In this document: positions 13,950 through 19,425 of the stretch, in pieces
Numbering within the stretch: the first letter of the stretch is position 1
Layout: each line of letters opens with the position of its first letter
Origin: Pseudomonadota bacterium
GTDB lineage: Bacteria > Pseudomonadota > Alphaproteobacteria > Sphingomonadales > Sphingomonadaceae
Direction of reading: 5' to 3'
Assembly (NCBI GenBank): GCA_023422695.1
Contig: JAFAGN010000071.1
Span: 1 to 19,425, forward strand
DNA: 19,425 nt
Made by a program: the position numbers and the translations under genes
The notes under the pieces: model-generated
The model's database searches: none
What the model was told of the DNA's origin: nothing
What the model saw: only the letters and a program-made list of their open reading frames with translations

Positions 13950-14823
13950 GCCCGACCCCAAATTCCCGTTCGCATCGAGCGAAGTCGAGATGCCCATCGG
14001 CGACCCGCGCCTTCATGGTGTCTCGACTTCGCTCGACACGAACGGAAACGGGGTGGCAGATCGCACGCGCGACCGCATTGACGTCGCGCCGCGCTTCACC
14101 GACGCTGACGTCATTCGTCTCAACAACCTGTTCCGCGGTCAGGACGCCGCCGAGGTCGTTGCGAGCGTGATCGGCGCGGGGCTGCTCGGCGAGACGGCGA
14201 TCGTCTCCAGTTTTGGCGCCGAGAGCGCGGTGCTGCTGCACTTGGTGGCGCAGGTTGCGCCCGACATGCCGGTGCTGTTCCTCGATACCGGCAAGCATTT
14301 CCCCGAAACGCTCGCCTATCGTGACGAGTTGGCGGCGCGGCTCGGGCTCAATATCGTCAATCTGACCCCCGATCCCGACGATCTGGCGAAGAAGGACGCG
14401 ACCGAACTTCGCTGGTCCTATGATCCTGACGGTTGCTGCGAGATCCGCAAGGTCAAGCCGCTCGAAAAGGCGCTGACCAACTTCGATACCTCGATCACCG
14501 GACGCAAGGGCTTCCAGTCCTCGACGCGCACCGGCCTGCCGCGCTTTGAACTCGACGGCACCACCGGGCGCCTGAAATTCAACCCGCTCGCCAACTGGAC
14601 GCGCGCCGATCTCGATGCCTATTTCGCCGCGCACGACCTGCCGCGCCATCCGCTGGAGGCGCAAGGCTATCCGTCGATCGGCTGCTCGCCCTGCACATCA
14701 AAGGTCCAGCCGGGCGAAGACCCGCGCTCGGGGCGCTGGCGCGGCTGGGACAAGACCGAATGCGGTATCCACGAAGCGGTGTCGCCGATCGGGGACGACC
14801 CGGCGAACGATCCGGCGTTTTAG
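13942..14823 (+). CDS. cysH: Assimilatory adenylylsulfate (APS)-type reductase CysH
   Basis: A 293-residue reductase that would turn APS (or PAPS) into sulfite with thioredoxin. Seen: the adenylyl-binding core VSSFGAESAVLLHL and LFLDTGKHFPETLAYRDEL, Cys pair C165-C166 in GCCEIRK, C248 and C251 in IGCSPCTS, and the catalytic C274 in ECGIH. The CC plus CXXC set binds a [4Fe-4S] cluster and marks the APS-using branch. The first ATG overlaps DUF934 by 8 nt, but residues 8-36 are encoded by a REP-like hairpin pair and look unlike the family. An alternative GTG at 14053, just past the element and 5 nt after GGAA, would give 256 residues starting VADRTRDRIDV. Homology begins near residue 50 in either case. 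Confidence 0.92.
   Translation: MAKPDPKFPFASSEVEMPIGDPRLHGVSTSLDTNGNGVADRTRDRIDVAPRFTDADVIRLNNLFRGQDAAEVVASVIGAGLLGETAIVSSFGAESAVLLHLVAQVAPDMPVLFLDTGKHFPETLAYRDELAARLGLNIVNLTPDPDDLAKKDATELRWSYDPDGCCEIRKVKPLEKALTNFDTSITGRKGFQSSTRTGLPRFELDGTTGRLKFNPLANWTRADLDAYFAAHDLPRHPLEAQGYPSIGCSPCTSKVQPGEDPRSGRWRGWDKTECGIHEAVSPIGDDPANDPAF
13963..14048. repeat. Paired REP-like hairpins inside the cysH reading frame, copy 3
   Basis: Two 22-nt hairpins face each other: 13972-13993 (stem GCATCGA with TCG..ATGC) and 14018-14039 (stem GTGT..CGA with TCGACAC). They share the interior GAGCGAAGTCGA and outer flanks CCGTTC/GAACGG, the same outer flank as the pair at 5337-5421. The two stems differ at paired positions (CA with TG, TG with CA), so folding is preserved. 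Read in the cysH frame from 13942 the block has no stop codon. Confidence 0.88.
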
Positions 14824-14832
14824 GGCGCGAAA

Positions 14833-16344
14833 CTACTCATAATCCGCAAACGCCTGACTCTCGTCGGCCAGATCGCTGAACTTCGTCGTCTTCGCCTCGA
14901 AGTGCAGGCGAACCTTGCCGGTCGAACCGTGGCGTGATTTGGCGACGATCACTTCGGCCAGACCGAAGACGCGTTCCATTTCGGCCGCCCATTCCTCATG
15001 CTGCGCGTGGATTTTGACGTCGTCGCCTTCGACCGGTCGTTTGGGTTCGCGCGCCGCGACATAATAATCCTCGCGGAACACGAACAGCACCATATCGGCG
15101 TCCTGTTCGATCGAGCCCGATTCGCGAAGGTCGGATAGCTGGGGCCGCTTGTCCTCGCGGCTTTCGACCTGGCGGCTGAGCTGCGACAGGGCCATCACCG
15201 GAACATTAAGTTCCTTCGCCAATGTCTTTAAACCGCGCGAGATTTCGGAAATTTCCTGGACGCGATTGTCGCCGCTTTTCGACGAGCCCTGCAACAATTG
15301 CAGATAGTCGACGACGATAAAGCCGATGCCGTGGCGCCGCTGCAACCGGCGCGCGCGCGTGCGCAGACCGGCGATCGTCAACCCGGGCGTATCGTCGATG
15401 TAAAGCGGCAGCGTCTGCAAGGTTTGCGCGGCGCGGCTGAGTTGCTGGAACTGTTCCTTGCTGATCTTGCCCATGCGCAGCGCCTCGCCCGACACTCCCG
15501 ATTGTTCGGCAAGCACGCGCGTCGCGAGCTGATCGGCCGACATTTCGAGGCTGAAAAAAGCGACCTTGGCGCCCATATTCTTTTCGGGCGGAATGCCGTC
15601 ATCTTCATCGCGGCGCCAGCGCTCGGCCGCGTTGTAGGCGATGTTGGTCGCGAGCGACGTCTTGCCCATGCCGGGACGTCCAGCGAGGATCATCAAATCC
15701 GAATTGTGCATGCCGCCGATCTTGGCGTTCATGCTGGAAATACCGGTGGTGATCCCCGACAGATGGCCGCCCGAATTGAGCGCGCGTTCGGCCGCCTGCA
15801 GCGCGGTCAGGCTCGCCTGACTGAAGCTTTTGACCGACCCCATCTCGGCCTCGCCGCCCGCGACGCGATAGAGCGCGGTTTCGGCTTCCTCGATCTGCGC
15901 CTGCGGATCGACGCGCTCGCTGGTATCGAGGGCGTTTTCGACCAGCACTCGGCCAACCCCGGCGAGTTCGCGTAGCAACGCAAGGTCATAGATTTGCCGC
16001 GCGAAATCGCGCGCGCCGATCAACCCGGCACCGCTCCCGGTCAGCTGCGCCAGATAGCCGGGACCGCCGACCGCTTTCATCGCCTCATCGGCCTCGAAAT
16101 AGGGCTTCAGCGTCACCGGGGTCGCGATGCTGTTGCGTTCGATCAGCGCCATCGTCTGCTGGAAGATACGTCCGTGCAGCGGCTCGAAAAAATGATCGGG
16201 GGTCAGTGCGACGGGCAGATCCTCGACGACTCGGTTGTCGATCAGGATTGCGCCGAGAAACGCGGCCTCGGCCTCGATATTGCGGGGCAATTGGGGGGAT
16301 TCCCCGGAAGCAACCGGGGTCGGAAAAATGGCTAGCTCTGGCAT
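14833..16344 (-). CDS. dnaB: Replicative DNA helicase DnaB
   Basis: A 503-residue hexameric 5'-3' helicase that unwinds DNA at the replication fork. Seen: the N-terminal primase-interacting domain (PRNIEAEAAFLGAIL, 20-34, to about 125), a linker, and the RecA-like C-terminal domain with Walker A GRPGMGKTS (222-230), FFSLEMSADQLATRVL, Walker B VVDYLQLL (344-351), LSQLSRQVESR and SGSIEQDADMVLFV. No intein is present. Length is slightly above E. coli DnaB (471). ATG at 16344 is chosen because GAAGG lies 5 nt before it; ATG at 16356 has no ribosome binding site. It ends 9 bp from the end of convergent cysH. Confidence 0.97.
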   Translation of the reverse strand: MPELAIFPTPVASGESPQLPRNIEAEAAFLGAILIDNRVVEDLPVALTPDHFFEPLHGRIFQQTMALIERNSIATPVTLKPYFEADEAMKAVGGPGYLAQLTGSGAGLIGARDFARQIYDLALLRELAGVGRVLVENALDTSERVDPQAQIEEAETALYRVAGGEAEMGSVKSFSQASLTALQAAERALNSGGHLSGITTGISSMNAKIGGMHNSDLMILAGRPGMGKTSLATNIAYNAAERWRRDEDDGIPPEKNMGAKVAFFSLEMSADQLATRVLAEQSGVSGEALRMGKISKEQFQQLSRAAQTLQTLPLYIDDTPGLTIAGLRTRARRLQRRHGIGFIVVDYLQLLQGSSKSGDNRVQEISEISRGLKTLAKELNVPVMALSQLSRQVESREDKRPQLSDLRESGSIEQDADMVLFVFREDYYVAAREPKRPVEGDDVKIHAQHEEWAAEMERVFGLAEVIVAKSRHGSTGKVRLHFEAKTTKFSDLADESQAFADYE

Positions 16345-16471
16345 AGGCGCCTTCATGGGCCGGTGCCCGATACCGCGCAACCGGCGATGTCGATCGGCCT
16401 ATCATAACTGTGGAATGCTGTGAATAAGTCGGCTTGCCCTTCGCTCCGCGCCAAGTAGAAGCACAGGCAGC
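16345..16471. promoter_or_regulatory. Divergent intergenic region between dnaB and the UPF0262 gene
   Basis: These 127 bp must hold both promoters. The stretch near 16400-16430 (TATCATAACT, GTGAATAAG) is the most AT-rich part and the likeliest promoter area. No exact consensus could be assigned. Confidence 0.35.
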
Positions 16472-16969
16472 ATGGCCGACGCAGACCCTTCCAAACAGCG
16501 GATCATTTCGGTCGAACTCGACGAGGGTTCGATCGTGTGGCGCAATCCCGATGTCGAACAGGAACGCCGCGTCGCGATCTTCGACCTGATCGAGGACAAT
16601 AAGTTCGTCCCCCAGCGCGGCCACCCCGACGGCTATGCCGGCCCTTACCGCCTGATGCTGCGGGTCGAGGAAGGACGGCTGATTTTCGAGATCAGCCGCG
16701 AAGACGGCTCGCCGCTCGAGGCGATCATCCTTGGGCTTGGGCGTTTCCGCCGCCCGATCCGCGACTATTTTGCGATCTGCGACAGCTATTATCAGGCGAT
16801 CAAGACCGCGACCGCGCAGCAGATTGAAACCGTCGATATGGCGCGCCGCGGCCTGCATAACGAAGCCGCCGAGATGCTGATGGACCGGCTGGATGGCAAG
16901 ATCGCGGTCGATTTCGATACCGCGCGGCGGCTATTCACGCTGATCTGCGTGCTGCACATCAAGGGCTGA
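16472..16969 (+). CDS. UPF0262 family protein
   Basis: A 165-residue cytoplasmic protein recognised as UPF0262, a family restricted largely to alphaproteobacteria. Conserved-looking segments are RIISVELDEGSIVWRNPDVE near the N-terminus, AIFDLIEDN, YRLMLRVEEGRLIFEI, LGLGRFRRPIRDYFAICDSYY, and IETVDMARRGLHNEAAEML. There is no signal peptide, membrane helix or metal motif. Function is unknown. AGGCAG precedes the ATG. The next gene starts only 3 bp after its stop codon, so the two are probably co-transcribed and linked to a cell-envelope-like protein and cytidine deaminase. Confidence 0.88.
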   Translation: MADADPSKQRIISVELDEGSIVWRNPDVEQERRVAIFDLIEDNKFVPQRGHPDGYAGPYRLMLRVEEGRLIFEISREDGSPLEAIILGLGRFRRPIRDYFAICDSYYQAIKTATAQQIETVDMARRGLHNEAAEMLMDRLDGKIAVDFDTARRLFTLICVLHIKG

Positions 16970-16972
16970 AGC

Positions 16973-17728
16973 GTGGCGACGGGGGCATTGAAGGGCAAAC
17001 ACCCTGCCCAGTCGCCCGGCGGCTGGCGCGCCGCCTTGGCACGCGTGTTGCGGCGCATCGGCGGCATCATCGTCCTCCTGCTGCTCGCCGCCGGGCTGGC
17101 TTTATGGTGGGCGGCGCGCTGGACCCCCGATCGGACGATCTATCCGACCCAAGGGGTGACGATCGGCGCATCGAACGGCGATGTGCAATGGGGATCGATC
17201 AAGGCGGCGGGCGCCGACTTTGCCTATGTGATGGGAACCGACGGCACGCGCGGCATCGATGCCCAATTCGCCCGCAACATGGCCGCGGCGCGCGAGGCCG
17301 GCGTGCAAGCCGGCGCAGTCCACCGCTACAGCCTGTGCCAGCTCGCCACCGATCAGGCCGCCAACTTCATTCGCCATGTCCCGCGCCGCGCCGATGCGCT
17401 GCCGGCCGTCGTGTGGCTCGATTATGACGATCGCTGCCCCGACCGGCCGACGCGCGCGTTACTTTTGTCCGAGCTCGCAACCTTTCTGGCACAGATCGAG
17501 GCCCACACCGGCAAGCGCAGCCTGATCGCACCCGGCCCGGCGTTCGAAAGCGATTATCAAGTGACGCGCGGCATCGCGCGGACCATCTGGCTGCGCCGCG
17601 ATTTCTTTGAACCCGATTATGCCGCGCACCCCTGGGCGATGTGGCAAGCAAATGATTATGTCCGCCTGTCGGGCGCCGATGGCACCGTCGGCTGGAACGT
17701 CGTCCGCCCCGCAGGAGAACAACCATGA
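16973..17728 (+). CDS. GH25-like membrane-anchored protein with altered active site
   Basis: A 251-residue protein. Residues 29-48 form a single membrane anchor with a positively charged N-terminal flank, placing the rest in the periplasm. Residues about 55-245 resemble GH25 muramidases: QGVTIGASNGDVQWGSIKAAGADFAYV aligns with the usual first strand, AAREAGVQAGAVHRYSLC with the second, and VPRRADALPAVVWLDYDD with the catalytic DxE strand. Key acidic residues differ: the first Asp of GIDVS is Thr63, the DxE pair reads D150-Y-D152, the Glu of KATEG is Asp90, and the C-terminal VDxN reads VGWN (239-242). It may be an inactive peptidoglycan binder. GTG at 16973 is the start, after AAGGGCTG. Its stop overlaps cdd as ATGA. 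Confidence 0.75.
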   Translation: MATGALKGKHPAQSPGGWRAALARVLRRIGGIIVLLLLAAGLALWWAARWTPDRTIYPTQGVTIGASNGDVQWGSIKAAGADFAYVMGTDGTRGIDAQFARNMAAAREAGVQAGAVHRYSLCQLATDQAANFIRHVPRRADALPAVVWLDYDDRCPDRPTRALLLSELATFLAQIEAHTGKRSLIAPGPAFESDYQVTRGIARTIWLRRDFFEPDYAAHPWAMWQANDYVRLSGADGTVGWNVVRPAGEQP

Positions 17729-18177
17729 CCGACGCCCGCGACGAGCTGATCGCCGCCGCCCGCGACGCCGCCAGCCGTGCCTATGCGCCCTATTCGGGCT
17801 TTCATGTCGGCGCGGCGCTGCTGCTCAAGAACGGCGACGTCGTCACCGGCGCGAATGTCGAAAACGCCAGCTACGGCCTGACGCTGTGCGCCGAAACCGC
17901 GGCGGTGGCCAAAATCGCCAATGAGGGCTGGATCGGCGAACTGGCCGAAGTCGCGATTATCGGCGGGCGTCCCGACGGCGACGCGCTGCTCGGCAGCGAT
18001 CCGGTCAATCCGTGCGGGCGGTGCCGCCAGATCTTGAACGAAGCCGCCGAACGGTCGCAGACCGACATTCTGGTGCATTGTGCATCGGGTGACGGGAATG
18101 CGGTCCGAACGTACAAGCTGAGCGAACTGCTGCCCGCGGCCTTCGGGCCGAAGGATCTGGGGTTGATCGGCGACTGA
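17725..18177 (+). CDS. cdd: Cytidine deaminase
   Basis: A 150-residue tetrameric-type cytidine deaminase that converts cytidine and deoxycytidine to uridine and deoxyuridine for pyrimidine salvage. Seen: substrate loop YAPYSGFHVGAALL (20-33), GANVENASYG, the zinc ligand and catalytic Glu in LCAETA (C55, E57), and zinc ligands in NPCGRCRQ (C97, C100). Three Cys ligands mark the homotetrameric class. AGGAG inside the 3' end of the previous gene serves as ribosome binding site, and the ATG overlaps its stop. It is followed after 38 bp by dcd, a functionally related deaminase. Confidence 0.95.
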   Translation: MTDARDELIAAARDAASRAYAPYSGFHVGAALLLKNGDVVTGANVENASYGLTLCAETAAVAKIANEGWIGELAEVAIIGGRPDGDALLGSDPVNPCGRCRQILNEAAERSQTDILVHCASGDGNAVRTYKLSELLPAAFGPKDLGLIGD

Positions 18178-18215
18178 CCGCTTGCGCAATCGCGCCACCC
18201 TCGACAAACAGCGGC

Positions 18216-18770
18216 ATGGCCATTCTTTCAGACCGCTGGATTCGCGAAGCCGCCCGGACGCAGGGCATGATCGAACCGTTTGTCGAGGCGCAGCGCCGCG
18301 ACGGGTGCATCAGCTATGGCCTGTCATCCTATGGCTATGACGCGCGCGTCGCGCCCGAGTTCAAGATTTTCACCAATGTCGATTCGACGATCGTCGATCC
18401 GAAAGATTTCGATCCGAAGAATTTCGTCGATCGCGAAACCGACGTTTGCATCATCCCGCCGAACAGCTTTGCGCTGGCCCGCACGGTCGAATATTTCCGC
18501 ATCCCGCGCGATGTGCTGGTCATCTGCCTCGGCAAATCGACCTATGCGCGCTGCGGCATCATCGTGAACGTCACCCCGCTCGAACCCGGCTGGGAAGGCC
18601 ATGTGACGCTGGAATTTTCCAACACCACTCCCCTGCCCGCCAAGATTTACGCCAATGAAGGCGCGTGCCAATTCCTGTTTCTTCAGGGCAATGAGCCGTG
18701 CGAGACGAGCTACGCCGACCGCGCGGGCAAATATATGGGGCAAAAGGGCGTTACCCTGCCCAAGCTCTGA
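18216..18770 (+). CDS. dcd: dCTP deaminase
   Basis: A 184-residue trimeric enzyme that deaminates dCTP to dUTP, feeding dTMP synthesis. Seen: MAILSDRWI at the start, SYGLSSYGYDARV (33-45), the nucleotide-binding LGKSTYARCGI (S108, R112), the catalytic region GWEGHVTLEFSN (E133), and the C-terminal GACQFLFLQG plus GKYMGQKGVTLP. Length and motifs match the monofunctional form rather than the dCTP deaminase/dUTPase. The ATG gives the conserved N-terminus; the ribosome binding site is weak, hinting that translation may depend on read-through from cdd. Confidence 0.96.
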   Translation: MAILSDRWIREAARTQGMIEPFVEAQRRDGCISYGLSSYGYDARVAPEFKIFTNVDSTIVDPKDFDPKNFVDRETDVCIIPPNSFALARTVEYFRIPRDVLVICLGKSTYARCGIIVNVTPLEPGWEGHVTLEFSNTTPLPAKIYANEGACQFLFLQGNEPCETSYADRAGKYMGQKGVTLPKL

Positions 18771-18773
18771 CGC

Positions 18774-18798
18774 GGAACCTCCGGCGCTGCGGCGCGTC
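18774..18798 (+). promoter_or_regulatory. Candidate EcfG-type promoter of the DoxX gene
   Basis: GGAAC (18774-18778) and CGTC (18795-18798) are 16 nt apart; the EcfG consensus is GGAAC-N16/17-CGTT, so one base differs. The site starts 3 bp after the dcd stop and would begin transcription about 37 nt before the doxX-like ATG. The GC-rich surroundings lower confidence. Confidence 0.42.
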
Positions 18799-18841
18799 CT
18801 TTCTGCACCAGCGGTTGGGGCATCATCTGGAGGATCGACGC

Positions 18842-19354
18842 ATGTCCATGATCGCTGTCTTTATCGGGCGCCTTTTCATCTCGCTGATTTTCATCGTGTC
18901 GGGGATCAACAAGCTGATCCACGTCAACGACACCAATGCGATGATCACCGCCGCGGGTCTTCCAGGTGGGTTGGCCATCCCGACCGGATTGTTCGAACTG
19001 GTCGCGGGCGTCTGTATCGCGCTCGGCATCGCGGTGCGGCTGTGGTCGATCCTGCTCGCGGGCTTTGTTCTGGCAACGATCCTGTTTTTCCACCGCGAAT
19101 TTACCGATCCGGTGCAGGCGATGGCGGCGATGAAGAATCTGGCGATCGCGGGCGGTTTGCTTGCTTTGTTCGGTTATGGCCACACGCGCTGGAGCTACGA
19201 CGCGCTGCGCCAGCGCCGTCGCGACGAGCTGGCGGCGCGCGACGCACAACTGCGGGCTAGCGAGGCCGAACTGCGCGCCGCCCGCGCCGAAGGACGAGCT
19301 GAGGTCGCTAGCGAAACGGTGGTGGTGGAAAAACGGCCGTTCTGGCGCCGCTAG
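18842..19354 (+). CDS. DoxX family membrane protein
   Basis: A 170-residue inner membrane protein of the DoxX/DoxD-like superfamily. Four hydrophobic segments can be seen: about 4-22 (FIGRLFISLIFIVSG, then the typical INKLIH), 42-60, 63-83 and 95-113. The C-terminal 50 residues are a charged Arg/Glu/Ala helix (LRASEAELRAARAEGRAE), probably a cytoplasmic coiled coil, which is longer than in many family members. DoxX homologues have been linked to thiosulfate:quinone oxidation or to oxidative stress complexes, but function here is unknown. GGAGG 8 nt before ATG 18842 decides the start against the longer open frame that overlaps dcd. Confidence 0.87.
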   Translation: MSMIAVFIGRLFISLIFIVSGINKLIHVNDTNAMITAAGLPGGLAIPTGLFELVAGVCIALGIAVRLWSILLAGFVLATILFFHREFTDPVQAMAAMKNLAIAGGLLALFGYGHTRWSYDALRQRRRDELAARDAQLRASEAELRAARAEGRAEVASETVVVEKRPFWRR

Positions 19355-19385
19355 AGCCCGCGCGGTCGCGCTGAATTCTAGGTTA

Positions 19386-19411
19386 CCGTAGCCCTGAGCC
19401 TGTCGAAGGGC
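19386..19411. repeat. REP-like palindrome, copy 4
   Basis: An exact 26-nt reverse complement of positions 1-26, with stem GCCCT/AGGGC and the interior GAGCCTGTCGA. It lies 32 bp after the DoxX stop codon. No partner hairpin is visible in the last 14 bases, but one may lie beyond the window. Confidence 0.75.
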
Positions 19412-19425
19412 GCCCAGCCGGGAAG

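Noticed and set aside
14824..14832. Terminator between convergent cysH and dnaB
   Set aside because: Only 9 bp lie between the stop codons and no hairpin with a T-run is visible there.
1..19411. The 26-nt inverted copies at the two ends as termini of a mobile element
   Set aside because: The same hairpin core also occurs at 5343-5415, the region between is core metabolism, and there is no transposase or integrase.

Overview
The window reads as chromosomal DNA of a sphingomonad alphaproteobacterium, most like Sphingopyxis or Sphingomonas. This rests on the high GC, the gene set (DUF2849 and DUF934 flanking a sulfite reductase, UPF0262, an RcnB-like protein, a CalB-type aldehyde dehydrogenase) and dispersed REP-like hairpins of a type I associate with this group. 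The genus is an inference from style; no search was run. I see no rRNA, tRNA, CRISPR array, insertion sequence or prophage.

Layout. Positions 1-2846 hold a coniferyl-aldehyde-type dehydrogenase (minus) divergent from an acetyl-CoA acetyltransferase (plus). Positions 2847-4140 hold a paired palindromic repeat, a secreted RcnB-like protein behind a candidate EcfG general-stress promoter, a strong terminator, and a convergent secreted tandem SH3-like protein. Positions 4266-5264 encode a D-2-hydroxyacid dehydrogenase, followed by a 220-bp nested repeat region. Positions 5490-9061 carry three minus-strand genes: a nitronate-monooxygenase-like flavoprotein with an extra Cys cluster, then a glycosyltransferase translationally coupled to an upstream alpha/beta hydrolase. 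The hydrolase is divergent from an AstD-like aldehyde dehydrogenase (9219-10664), which is followed by a perfect 24-bp inverted repeat.

Positions 10829-14823 form a compact assimilatory sulfate-reduction operon: siroheme-forming SUMT, DUF2849, siroheme sulfite reductase, DUF934 and APS-type reductase CysH. It converges, with a gap of only 9 bp, on dnaB (minus). Divergent from dnaB is a plus-strand run: UPF0262, a GH25-like membrane-anchored protein, cytidine deaminase, dCTP deaminase, and a DoxX membrane protein behind a second EcfG-like promoter.

Most of the window is ordinary core metabolism. The most unusual structure is a family of paired hairpin repeats. One pair lies inside the open reading frame of cysH and would encode about 29 N-terminal residues. 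The two hairpins of that pair, and of the pair at 5337-5421, differ by compensatory changes that keep their stems paired. The second notable item is a GH25-like protein whose catalytic acidic residues are mostly replaced.
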